Translations under genes and position numbers: made by a program
Origin: Candidatus Edwardsbacteria bacterium RifOxyA12_full_54_48
GTDB lineage: Bacteria; Edwardsbacteria; AC1; EtOH8
DNA: 64,000 nt
Direction: 5' to 3'
NCBI GenBank assembly: GCA_001777915.1
Contig: MFFN01000005.1
Span: 62,001-126,000, forward strand
Notes under the pieces: model-generated
Told to the model about the DNA's origin: nothing
The model's database searches: none
Seen by the model: only the letters and a program-made list of their open reading frames with translations
In this document: positions 56,905-64,000 of the stretch, in pieces
Position numbering within the stretch: the first letter of the stretch is position 1
How the letters are laid out: each line of letters begins with the position of its first letter

Positions 56905-57243
56905 ATGAAAATAGCAATTCCCCTGGCTGAAGGAAAACTGACCATGCACTTTGGGCATTGCGAGAGCTTTGCCCTGGTAGATGTGGATGCGGCCGAAAAG
57001 AAAATCATGGGCCGGGAGGACATCAAGGCCCCGCCCCATGAACCGGGCCTGCTGCCCCGCTGGCTGGCGGAAAAGGGCGCCAAGGTGATCATTGCCGGCG
57101 GCATGGGACAAAGGGCCCAGGGGCTGTTTGCGGAACAGGGCATCAAGGTGATAGTGGGCGCACCGGCAGAGGCGCCGGAAAGACTGGTGGAAGATTATTT
57201 CAAAGGAACCCTGCAGACCGGCGCCAATGCCTGCGATCATTGA
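56905..57243 (+). CDS. Second NifX-type cofactor-binding protein
   Basis: A 112-residue NifX/orange-protein-family member: LTMHFGHCESFALVDVD, PPHEPGLLPRWLAEKGAKVIIAGGMGQRA and GIKVIVG. The HFGHCE and PPHEPG motifs contain His and Cys that could bind a metal cluster. AAGGAG precedes the ATG. It is distinct from the first copy at 53341, so the operon makes two different cluster carriers. No nitrogenase structural genes are present. Confidence 0.9.
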   Translation: MKIAIPLAEGKLTMHFGHCESFALVDVDAAEKKIMGREDIKAPPHEPGLLPRWLAEKGAKVIIAGGMGQRAQGLFAEQGIKVIVGAPAEAPERLVEDYFKGTLQTGANACDH

Positions 57244-57326
57244 GGCCGCTATGGGACCTGCTAACAGCAGGCTGATGATTCCGAACCGATGACCAAAAGA
57301 GTAAACTCTAAAACCAGGAGACCAAC

Positions 57327-58052
57327 ATGGAACAGAACCCCCAAACTCCTTCCCCGGCCATGCCCCGGATCGGGGACAGGGCCCCCTCATTCAAGGCGGT
57401 GACCACCCAGGGCCAGATCACTTTTCCGGAGCAGTTTGCCGGCAGCTGGGTGATCCTTTTTTCGCATCCGGCCGATTTTACCCCGGTCTGCACTTCGGAG
57501 TTCATGACCTTTGCCACTCTGGAGGGGAAATTCGGCGAGGCCAACTGCAGGCTGGTGGGCCTGTCCATCGACGGGCTATACAGCCACATCGCCTGGCTGA
57601 GGACCATCAAGGAGAAGATCGAATACAAGGGAATGAAGAACGTGGAGGTGAACTTTCCGCTGATCGAGGACATCACCATGGAGGTGGCCAGGAAGTACGG
57701 GATGATCCAGCCCGGCGAGAGCCAAACCAAGGCGGTGCGGGCGGTTTTCGTCATAGACCCCAAGGGGATCATCCGGACCATCATCTATTACCCCTTAAGC
57801 CTGGGCCGGAATTTCGAGGAACTGTACCGGGTGGTGGTGGCACTGCAGACGGCGGACGCCTTCTCCATCGCCACCCCGGCCGACTGGCAGCCGGGCGATG
57901 ATGTCATTGTGCCGACGGCGAGTTCCTGCGGCGCGGCCAAGGAACGCATGGAAAGCAAGGACGAAATGCACTGCTACGACTGGTTCTTCTGCACCAAGAA
58001 ACTGTCCAGGGATAAAGTGATGGAATCACTTAAAAAGGGATCAAAGAAGTAA
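57327..58052 (+). CDS. Peroxiredoxin, Prx6-like
   Basis: A 241-residue thiol peroxidase with peroxidatic Cys55 in PADFTPVCTSEF, matching the Pxxx(T/S)xxC signature. The long C-terminal part is typical of Prx6/archaeal peroxiredoxins. Extra cysteines near the C terminus (ASSCG, MHCYDWFFC) could act in resolution. An AGGAGA ribosome site is present. As last gene of the Fur-box operon it probably protects oxygen-sensitive clusters from peroxide. A terminator follows at 58104. Confidence 0.93.
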   Translation: MEQNPQTPSPAMPRIGDRAPSFKAVTTQGQITFPEQFAGSWVILFSHPADFTPVCTSEFMTFATLEGKFGEANCRLVGLSIDGLYSHIAWLRTIKEKIEYKGMKNVEVNFPLIEDITMEVARKYGMIQPGESQTKAVRAVFVIDPKGIIRTIIYYPLSLGRNFEELYRVVVALQTADAFSIATPADWQPGDDVIVPTASSCGAAKERMESKDEMHCYDWFFCTKKLSRDKVMESLKKGSKK

Positions 58053-58103
58053 GCAGACGAAAACCCGGAGAATTGTCGAATCTGAACAAATCATCTGAAA
58101 ATC

Positions 58104-58137
58104 AAAAAGGACTGAGGCAAAAGCTTCAGTCCTTTTT
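58104..58137 (+). terminator. Terminator of the Fur-box operon
   Basis: AAAAAGGACTGAGGC, short loop, GCTTCAGTCCTTTTT. Confidence 0.88.
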
Positions 58138-58173
58138 ACTTGGCTGGGGGTAGTGGTGTACGTTCGTAAAGCG

Positions 58174-58302
58174 ATCTGTGAACACCAAGGCCATATCTGC
58201 ATTCCAGACCTCCGGAAAGGGGGCATTGTTCAATTTGATGAAAATTAATTCTGTCCCACACCCTAGTTCACAGCCTCATCTCATAACTGAGATGGGGCTG
58301 TT
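58174..58302. repeat. Dispersed ~130-bp repeat, copy B
   Basis: The same order of blocks as 51352-51482 (ATCTGTGAACACCAAGGCC, CCAGACCTCCG, TTCAATTTGATGAAAA, AATTCTGTCCC), ending in a hairpin AGCCTCATCTCA/TGAGATGGGGCT. The hairpin arms differ from copy A while still pairing. Confidence 0.7.
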
Positions 58303-58360
58303 TTGTTTCCCGCTCCATTTGATATTATCGGAATAAAAGCCAGTGAGACCGAACTTGGCG

Positions 58361-60109
58361 TTATATCGGCAATTCTGCCCAAAATTCGCTACCTTTTCCG
58401 ATCTGGCTTGAGACACCAACTTTTCCCTGATGCATTTCTACGATATGTTTGACGATAGCCAACCCCAGGCCGGTTCCCCCCATTTCGCGGGATCGCCCCT
58501 TATCAACCCGGTAAAATCTTTCGAAAATACGGGGCAGGTGCTCGGAAGATATGCCCGATCCGTTATCTGATACCATGATACGAACTATATTATCCTTGAG
58601 TTCGACAGAAACCTCTATCCGTCCGCCTTCCGGAGTATATTTGGAGGCATTATCCAAAAGGTTGGTCAGGGCCTGTATCATTTTGATCTCATCGGCCATT
58701 ATTTGGCAGCTGTCGGGAATATCCTTCACCAATATTGCCTGCTTCTTTTGGCCGGCCGGTTGCTGTATGTTATCAACAGCCCGCTGCACCAGGTCTTTTA
58801 GCGGGACCGGCTGCAGATTGATGGCATAACTTCCCGTTTCAAAAGACGACAACGTCAGAAGGTCGCTCACTATCCGATTCATGCGCTCCGATTGACTGTA
58901 TATCCGCTCCAAAAAATCACGCATCTGGTCTTGGTTCTGATAATTGCCGTCATTGAGCGCCTGGCTATAGCCTATTATGGCCGACAGGGGTGTTTTTAGC
59001 TCATGAGAAACATTGGCCACGAAATCCTTGCGGATGTTCTCCAGCCTTTTATAGTAGGTGATGTCGGTGACGACGATTACGATATCCGAATCCTGCTTAT
59101 TGCTTTCCAGGGGCGAGCCGTGAACCAGATAGCTCTTATTGCCGACCGCAAATTCGAGGCCGGAGGAACAATGGCGAGACCATTCTCCTATGTCGGGATG
59201 GCGTATGACCTCAATGAGCAGTTTGCCCTGGCAATCGGAATGTTCCAGGCCGAACATGCGGCAGGCCGGAGCATTTATCATCGTTATTCTTTGGCGATTG
59301 TCAATCACCAGCACTCCTTCGGACATGCTTTGCAAGACCGCTGATAGACGGAGTCTTTGTCCGTCACGGTCGGACAGGGTATTTTCCCATGACCGGGCCA
59401 ATTTATTCAGTGACTCGGCGATAAAATTCAATTCCGCGCTCCCTTGGTTGGTAGATGCCCGGGCGGAAAGATCGCCGCCGCTTATCCGGGCCACCGCCTC
59501 CTCCAGTTTATTTATCGATTTGATGACCGCATTCCAGTAGGCGTTATAAATAAAAATTAAAAGGGAGGCAGCTATCAGAAATCCGGTTAGCAACGAAAAG
59601 AACAGGTGCCAGCGGTAGGAGGCGAAATCGGTGAACGGCCAGGCAATGCGGCAATAGCCCCAAGGCGTGCCTCGTACAGAGATGGGGACAGCCAGATAGA
59701 TCAGCTCTTTTTTAATCGTTTGGCTGTAGCGCAATGAATGCCCGCTTCCGGTTCGGGAAGCGGTTCGTATTTCTGGCCGGCCCAGATGGTTGTCCATGGC
59801 GGCCAAGTTCGCGCCGTCCTCCTCGGAATCACCCAGGACCCTGCCGGCAGAATCTATGATGGTTATGCGGTACCCGGTGATTCCGGAATAACCATCAGCC
59901 AGAGAATCCAAATCGACAGAAGCGGGGCCGGTCAAGGAAATGGAGATATTCTCCGCAGTCAGTCTGGCCAGCGGTTCCATCCCCTTGAGGGTTATATTAA
60001 GCAGGTAATGGCGGCTGACCATCGAAAGATATATGCTCAGCAGGCCTATCATACAGACGATGGTCAGAAGGGTGATGGAAAGCAGCCTGGCCTTGAGGCT
60101 TTTGGCCAT
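58361..60109 (-). CDS. phoR: PhoR-like sensor histidine kinase
   Basis: The ATG at 60109 overlaps the stop of the regulator gene by one base and gives 582 residues; a longer frame to 60244 is spurious. Two membrane helices (~8-30 and ~165-190) flank an extracytoplasmic domain, then HAMP, PAS (~250-350), HisKA with His369 (VSHELKTPL) and HATPase (NLLDNASKY, DNGSGIS, FERFYR, GTGLGLA). This is the WalK/PhoR architecture. The neighbouring phosphate porin and PstS genes and TTAAC boxes favour PhoR. It is transcribed with the regulator. Confidence 0.88.
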   Translation of the reverse strand: MAKSLKARLLSITLLTIVCMIGLLSIYLSMVSRHYLLNITLKGMEPLARLTAENISISLTGPASVDLDSLADGYSGITGYRITIIDSAGRVLGDSEEDGANLAAMDNHLGRPEIRTASRTGSGHSLRYSQTIKKELIYLAVPISVRGTPWGYCRIAWPFTDFASYRWHLFFSLLTGFLIAASLLIFIYNAYWNAVIKSINKLEEAVARISGGDLSARASTNQGSAELNFIAESLNKLARSWENTLSDRDGQRLRLSAVLQSMSEGVLVIDNRQRITMINAPACRMFGLEHSDCQGKLLIEVIRHPDIGEWSRHCSSGLEFAVGNKSYLVHGSPLESNKQDSDIVIVVTDITYYKRLENIRKDFVANVSHELKTPLSAIIGYSQALNDGNYQNQDQMRDFLERIYSQSERMNRIVSDLLTLSSFETGSYAINLQPVPLKDLVQRAVDNIQQPAGQKKQAILVKDIPDSCQIMADEIKMIQALTNLLDNASKYTPEGGRIEVSVELKDNIVRIMVSDNGSGISSEHLPRIFERFYRVDKGRSREMGGTGLGLAIVKHIVEMHQGKVGVSSQIGKGSEFWAELPI

Positions 60110-60795
60110 TATTTTTCGTCCTTCAATTTGTAGCCGAATGATTTTACGGTGACCAGGGAGGCTTTCAAGAGGGGAATCTTTTCGCGCAGGTGGCGGATAT
60201 GGACGTCGATGGTGCGGTTGCCCCCGTAATAATCCATGCCCCAAACCGCATCGAGTATGTTGTCGCGCGACACCAGCTTGCCCTTGCGTTGCAGCAGATA
60301 TTCCAGCAGGGCGAACTCCTTGGCGGTCAGGGTCACTTCTTTATTATTGACGGTTACGGTATGGGTCTCGATATCAAGGAAAAGCTTTCCATATTGAATA
60401 TTCTTTACCGCTTCCAGATCCGGTTGGTTGCGGCGGAAAAGGGCCTTGACCCTGGCCACCAATTCCTTGGGGCTGAAAGGTTTGGTGATATAGTCGTCGG
60501 CCCCCATCTCCAGGCCGACGATCTTGTCGGTCTCCTCGCCCTTGGCGGTCAGCATGATTATGGGCAGTTTTTTTGTCGGCGGCTCAGATCTCAACAGGCG
60601 GCAAATCTCCAGGCCATCCATGCCGGGCAGCATCAGGTCCAACAATAAAAGATCCGGGACCGAAAGCCGTACCCTCCTTAAAGCTTTTTCTCCATCTTCA
60701 AAGACCTCTACGCCATAGCCGGCATTCTTGAGGTAATGCTTGACGATATCGGCGATGTCCTTTTCGTCCTCCACAATATATATCTTCTTGGGCAT
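60109..60795 (-). CDS. phoB: PhoB/PhoP-like response regulator (OmpR family)
   Basis: A 228-residue receiver plus winged helix. Acidic pocket Glu9-Asp10, phosphoacceptor Asp53 (LLDLMLPG), TKPFSP with the conserved Lys, and a C-terminal DNA-binding domain (LTAKEFALLEYLLQRKGKLVSRDNIL, then GGNRTIDVHIRHLREK). GGAG precedes the ATG. The promoter region carries three 11-bp-spaced TTAAC repeats, suggesting autoregulation. It likely controls the porin and PstS genes to the right. Confidence 0.9.
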   Translation of the reverse strand: MPKKIYIVEDEKDIADIVKHYLKNAGYGVEVFEDGEKALRRVRLSVPDLLLLDLMLPGMDGLEICRLLRSEPPTKKLPIIMLTAKGEETDKIVGLEMGADDYITKPFSPKELVARVKALFRRNQPDLEAVKNIQYGKLFLDIETHTVTVNNKEVTLTAKEFALLEYLLQRKGKLVSRDNILDAVWGMDYYGGNRTIDVHIRHLREKIPLLKASLVTVKSFGYKLKDEK

Positions 60796-60836
60796 ATCTT
60801 AAACATCTCCATATGTTCGGTTAAATAATAATGTAA

Positions 60837-60890
60837 ATTATATATAAAGTAAAGAGAAAAAAGGTTAAGAACTTGTTAATTTCCGGTTAA
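60837..60890 (-). promoter_or_regulatory. Three TTAAC direct repeats (Pho-box-like) and -10 for phoBR
   Basis: On the minus strand TTAACC, TTAACA and TTAACC occur with exact 11-bp spacing (plus-strand GTTAA at 60864, 60875 and 60886). TATAAT follows on the minus strand (60837-60842) toward phoB. The unit matches the tandem TTAACA arrangement bound by PhoP in Bacillus and the 11-bp period of Pho boxes in general. Confidence 0.7.
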
Positions 60891-60973
60891 ATCATATTTA
60901 ATATTAAATTAACATTACTGTAATCATTTCATAACTGCAGAAGGTTATATTTAGGCAGAATTAAAAAAAGAAT

Positions 60974-61684
60974 ATGGGTAAATCAGATCTACATATCCAT
61001 ACAGTATATTCGGACGGCTCCGGAACAATTGAAGAGGTGCTGCGAAAATCAATCTCCGCCGGGCTGGATACGATCGCCATAACCGACCACAACGAAATAG
61101 AGGGTGCCCTTAAGGCCCGGGAGCTGGCGGTAAGGTGGGGACTGAATATTGATGTGGTAGTCGGCGAGGAAATAACCACCTCGGACGGGCATGTGGTGGG
61201 CCTTTTTTTAAAAGACCGGATCCGGCCGCTATTGACCGCCGAGGCCACGGTGGATGAGATCCACCGGCAGGGAGGCCTGGCCGTGGCGGTGCATCCGTTC
61301 TCACTATGGCTTAAATTGTTCAAGTGCGGCGGGGTGGGAACTCTGGTGGAAAGCCTGCAGTTCGACGCCATTGAGACGGTTAACGGCTCTCCCACCGAAG
61401 GATTCAGCAATGCCTATACCCAAAGATTCAATTCCAAAATCAGGCTGGCGGGGGTGGGGGGATCCGATGCCCACACTCCGGAAGCCATCGGCCAGGGATA
61501 TACGGTTTTCCCGGGAAGGGGATCAGCCATGCTGTATTCAGCCATCAGGAACAAGGCGGTACGGGCCAAAAGCGGCAGATCGGCCGGCAGGGCCTTATGG
61601 GACTTTCTGATGAAATACCTATGGGGCAAAATGGCCCTGTACGGGCCCAAAGGAGGGGCTATTGACCAGATGACGGCAAGTTAA
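60974..61684 (+). CDS. PHP-domain metal-dependent phosphoesterase
   Basis: A 236-residue PHP-domain protein. Metal-binding motifs are HIHTVYSDG (His7, His9), ITDHNEIEG (Asp38, His39), GEEIT, AVHPF and GSDAH. Family members hydrolyse phosphate esters such as nucleoside 3',5'-bisphosphates or DNA ends. Divergent from phoB and upstream of the porin, it may release phosphate during starvation; substrate unknown. The ribosome site is weak and no signal peptide is present, so it acts in the cytoplasm. Confidence 0.88.
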   Translation: MGKSDLHIHTVYSDGSGTIEEVLRKSISAGLDTIAITDHNEIEGALKARELAVRWGLNIDVVVGEEITTSDGHVVGLFLKDRIRPLLTAEATVDEIHRQGGLAVAVHPFSLWLKLFKCGGVGTLVESLQFDAIETVNGSPTEGFSNAYTQRFNSKIRLAGVGGSDAHTPEAIGQGYTVFPGRGSAMLYSAIRNKAVRAKSGRSAGRALWDFLMKYLWGKMALYGPKGGAIDQMTAS

Positions 61685-61734
61685 CGCATTTTTAACTTTG
61701 ACGCAATCTATGCCCAACGTTCGAAATGTATAAT
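61681..61734 (+). promoter_or_regulatory. Pho-box-like repeats and -10 before the porin gene
   Basis: TTAACG at 61681 and TTAACT at 61692 are exactly 11 bp apart; weaker matches fall on the same grid at 61703 and 61714. TATAAT lies at 61729-61734 (TGTATAAT), with no good -35, as in activator-dependent Pho promoters. Confidence 0.65.
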
Positions 61735-61775
61735 GGCAAAACAAAATCAAAATTAAGTAAACACAAGGAGCAGAA

Positions 61776-63098
61776 ATGAGCAAGGTAAAGGTGATGGTAA
61801 CCAGTCTGGCAGTAATGATGGTCTGTCAGACAGCATTTGCCCAGAGGTCAAGAACAGCCAAGCCAGACACTGCGGTGATAAACCTTCAGCAGAGGATGGA
61901 GGCCCTGACCTTGCAGGTGAACAGCCTGGGCCAGGAACTGAGCGCCGCCAAGGATCAATTGAACAAACAGGAGCAGACCCCGGTCCAGGCGGTGGAAGAA
62001 AAAGTATCGGCCGCCCACGACAAGCTGGCCGGTATTGACGAGAGGATGCTGACCGCCGAGAGCGATATCGCCGGGATCAAGAAGCTGAAAGTCTCCGGGT
62101 ACATCCAGACCCGCTTCGAGTACATCAACCATGACAAGATCGACACCGCCGCCGGCTCCACCGACAGCCGGACCGATTCCAGCTGGTTCTATGTCCGCCG
62201 GGGCCGGGTGAAATTCGTTTATACTCCAGCCAAGACCTCCCAGTATTTTCTGTACTTTGATGGAGCCAAGGACAAGGTCTCTCTCAAGGAGGCCTGGATC
62301 AAACTGAGCGAGCCTTGGACCGCCATGAAATTCAACCTGACCATGGGACAGATGAACTGGCCGTTTGGGGTGGAGATCGAACGTTCCTCAACGGTGCGTG
62401 AAGTTCCGGAGCGGAGCATCATGTCCAATACCCTGTTCAAGGGTGAGCGGGATAGGGGCGTCAAGCTGAATTTCACCCCGGTCAAAAACCTTGACGTAGA
62501 TCTGGGCGTTTACAACGGCTATGGAGTGGACAACTCCACCTTCACTTGGACCGATCCCACCAAGCCCAAGGATTTTGTGGGCCGGGTGCGCTACGACTTC
62601 GGGCTGGTGGCCCTGAGCGGCTCCTGGTACGAGGGCCGGGAGAAGTTTTCCTCCAACAAGGATTCGGCCGACCATTACAAGGGCCGGATGGGCGGGACCC
62701 TGGAGTTCTACCACCAGTTCCTGCCGGTGGGCGGCACCGGCCTGCTGGCCGAGGTGGTCAAGGGCGAGTCCCGGGAGAAGGAGGTCATGGGCTTCTATGT
62801 GATGGGCATCCAGAACATCGGAGACAAGCTGGGGCTGGCCTTCCGGGTGGACAGCTATGACCCCAACATCTCATCCGACACCACCACCTTCAATACCACC
62901 GCCGCGGCCTTGGAGTACGACCAGAAGTCCAACATCTCCCTGGCCGTCAACTACTGGTGGGATGCCGCCGTCCGGCTGACCCTGGCGGTGGACCGCACCC
63001 TGTACCATACCAACATGACCCTGGCCCAGGACCCCGATTCCCGGTATAAGAGCTACCAGGACGACAAGATCACCGCCCAGATGCAGATCAAATTCTAA
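61776..63098 (+). CDS. Phosphate-selective porin O/P-like outer-membrane protein
   Basis: A 440-residue protein with a signal peptide (cleavage near AFAQ at ~23), a short periplasmic coiled coil (~34-75) and a ~340-residue beta-barrel of the OprP/OprO type (SGYIQTRFEY, FYVRRGRVKFVY, PFGVEIERSS, terminal QMQIKF). It would let phosphate or polyphosphate cross the outer membrane. AAGGAG ribosome site. PstS follows 28 bp later in the same unit. Confidence 0.88.
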   Translation: MSKVKVMVTSLAVMMVCQTAFAQRSRTAKPDTAVINLQQRMEALTLQVNSLGQELSAAKDQLNKQEQTPVQAVEEKVSAAHDKLAGIDERMLTAESDIAGIKKLKVSGYIQTRFEYINHDKIDTAAGSTDSRTDSSWFYVRRGRVKFVYTPAKTSQYFLYFDGAKDKVSLKEAWIKLSEPWTAMKFNLTMGQMNWPFGVEIERSSTVREVPERSIMSNTLFKGERDRGVKLNFTPVKNLDVDLGVYNGYGVDNSTFTWTDPTKPKDFVGRVRYDFGLVALSGSWYEGREKFSSNKDSADHYKGRMGGTLEFYHQFLPVGGTGLLAEVVKGESREKEVMGFYVMGIQNIGDKLGLAFRVDSYDPNISSDTTTFNTTAAALEYDQKSNISLAVNYWWDAAVRLTLAVDRTLYHTNMTLAQDPDSRYKSYQDDKITAQMQIKF

Positions 63099-63126
63099 GC
63101 AATATTTAATTAAAGGAGATATTTAG

Positions 63127-63960
63127 ATGAAAATCAAGACCATAATATTCTGGGCGTCGCTGGCGCTGGTGGTCATCACGGCCAGCAGTTTTGTGATGGC
63201 CGGGAAAGCCATCACCCTTAAGGGTTCCGATACCCTGCTGATGCTGGGGCAGAGATGGGCCGAATTGTACATGCAGAAGAACCCCGGGGTGGTGATCCAG
63301 GTGACCGGGGGCGGCTCGGGAGTGGGGATCGCCGCGCTGATCAACGGCTCCACTGACATCTGCCAGGCCTCCCGCAGCATGAAGGATTCCGAAAAGAAGA
63401 AACTGCGCGAGCGCTATTTCAACATGGGTACCGAGATCCCGGTGGCCAAGGACGGAGTAACCATCTATATCAACGAGAAAAACCCGGTGGACGAACTGAC
63501 CCTGGACCAGATCCGGGACATCTACACCGGCAAGACCACCAATTGGTCCCAGCTGGGCGGGCCCGATGCCAAGATAATCGTCTACGGGCGCGAGAACAGC
63601 TCCGGCACCTACGTCTTCTTCCGGGAATCGGCCATGAAGAATGCCGACTATACTTCCAGCATGCAGTCCCTGCCGGGGACCGCGGCGGTGGTCAATGCGG
63701 TGGCCAAGGATAAGTTCGGCATCGGCTACGGCGGGGCTGCCTACGCCAAGGGGGTCAAGGAAGTGGCCATCAAGACCGCCCAGGGCAGTTTCCGGCCCAC
63801 CACCGAGACCGTCAAGAGCGGACAATATCCCCTGTCCCGCGATCTTTACTGGTACCTGAGGGGCAAGCCCAGCGGCGAGATCAAGAAGATGATCGATTGG
63901 GTGCTTTCCCCCGAGGGCCAGGAAGTGGTTAAAAAGGTGGGATACTTTACCGTAAAATAA
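63127..63960 (+). CDS. pstS: Phosphate-binding periplasmic protein PstS
   Basis: A 277-residue protein with a signal peptide (~1-25). Phosphate-contact loops are visible: KGSDTL, GGGSGVGIAAL, and RENSSGTYVFF. It is the periplasmic receptor of the high-affinity PstSCAB uptake system. AAGGAG precedes the ATG. The membrane and ATPase subunits would be expected just beyond the right edge. Only 40 bp without a gene remain after its stop. Confidence 0.93.
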   Translation: MKIKTIIFWASLALVVITASSFVMAGKAITLKGSDTLLMLGQRWAELYMQKNPGVVIQVTGGGSGVGIAALINGSTDICQASRSMKDSEKKKLRERYFNMGTEIPVAKDGVTIYINEKNPVDELTLDQIRDIYTGKTTNWSQLGGPDAKIIVYGRENSSGTYVFFRESAMKNADYTSSMQSLPGTAAVVNAVAKDKFGIGYGGAAYAKGVKEVAIKTAQGSFRPTTETVKSGQYPLSRDLYWYLRGKPSGEIKKMIDWVLSPEGQEVVKKVGYFTVK

Positions 63961-64000
63961 TATCACCGTCATTCAGGGGCTTGATCCAGGGGGTTTCGTG

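Noticed and set aside
53341-57243. Nitrogen fixation locus
   Set aside because: NifX-type and IscU-like proteins are present but no nifH, nifD, nifK or complete nifB radical-SAM gene is seen; an orange-protein-like cluster fits better.
60109-60244. N-terminal extension of the PhoR-like kinase
   Set aside because: It lies entirely within the regulator gene in another frame and is Pro/Arg-rich; the ATG at 60109 gives the normal membrane-helix start.

Overview
The window looks like chromosome from a Gram-negative bacterium. It encodes an outer-membrane porin with a signal peptide, a lipoprotein, YajC, type IV pilus retraction ATPases and periplasmic sensor kinases. The mix (lamin-tail and FlgD-like secreted protein, DUF4388 protein, PilT pair, many GAF/PAS kinases, orange-protein-like Fe-S/Mo cluster) fits a little-studied lineage of the FCB group or a neighbouring candidate phylum. 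That placement is inference; there is no rRNA here. Genes are dense, GC-rich and mostly in tight operons with overlapping starts and stops.

Layout. 1-3150: a membrane-anchored coiled-coil sensor-like protein (cut by the left edge) and a degenerate J-domain/TPR protein. 3160-5292 (minus): two PilT-type ATPases. 5433-11918: a signalling operon with a GAF/HD-GYP phosphodiesterase, a very large GAF/PAS histidine kinase, a lone receiver and a second PAS kinase. 11991-15741: a GT-C-like membrane protein with TPRs and a secreted lamin-tail protein. 15768-19020: corrinoid adenosyltransferase and the TldD/TldE protease pair.

19021-27312: an AT-rich accessory island carrying a DNA methyltransferase-nuclease fusion, a HEPN-motif protein, a 21-bp-period repeat array, an internally duplicated helical protein, two membrane-anchored unknowns and a protein with a nucleoside-deoxyribosyltransferase/TIR-like domain. 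Three genes or operons in it are preceded by near-identical copies of one promoter element. One section is bracketed by a diverged copy of the end of the neighbouring permease gene. This is the best candidate for an undescribed (probably anti-phage) system.

27313-32835 (minus): transglutaminase-like protein, ABC ATPase, DUF4388 protein and ABC permease, probably one exporter-linked operon. 33060-36530: a beta-barrel-like outer-membrane protein and an Ig-domain lipoprotein. 36621-46558: nucleotide salvage (deoB, cdd), yajC, peptide deformylase, a TsaC/arginine-phosphatase fusion, a prolyl oligopeptidase, a helicase-nuclease with an Fe-S motif and a DMT transporter. Then come an XRE regulator, tRNA-Glu, a CxxC zinc-ribbon protein, a diguanylate cyclase and a TPR protein.

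51593-58052: an operon headed by a Fur-family regulator with a near-perfect Fur box over its own -10. It encodes two DUF5320 proteins, a CGGC protein, two NifX-like proteins, two MinD-type ATPases with inserted ferredoxin domains (one needing an ATT start), an IscU-like scaffold, a frameshifted Mrp ATPase and a peroxiredoxin. It resembles the orange-protein clusters of sulfate reducers. 58361-63960: a phosphate module of PhoR/PhoB-like sensor and regulator, PHP phosphoesterase, phosphate-selective porin and PstS, with 11-bp-spaced TTAAC repeats where PhoP/PhoB boxes would be expected.
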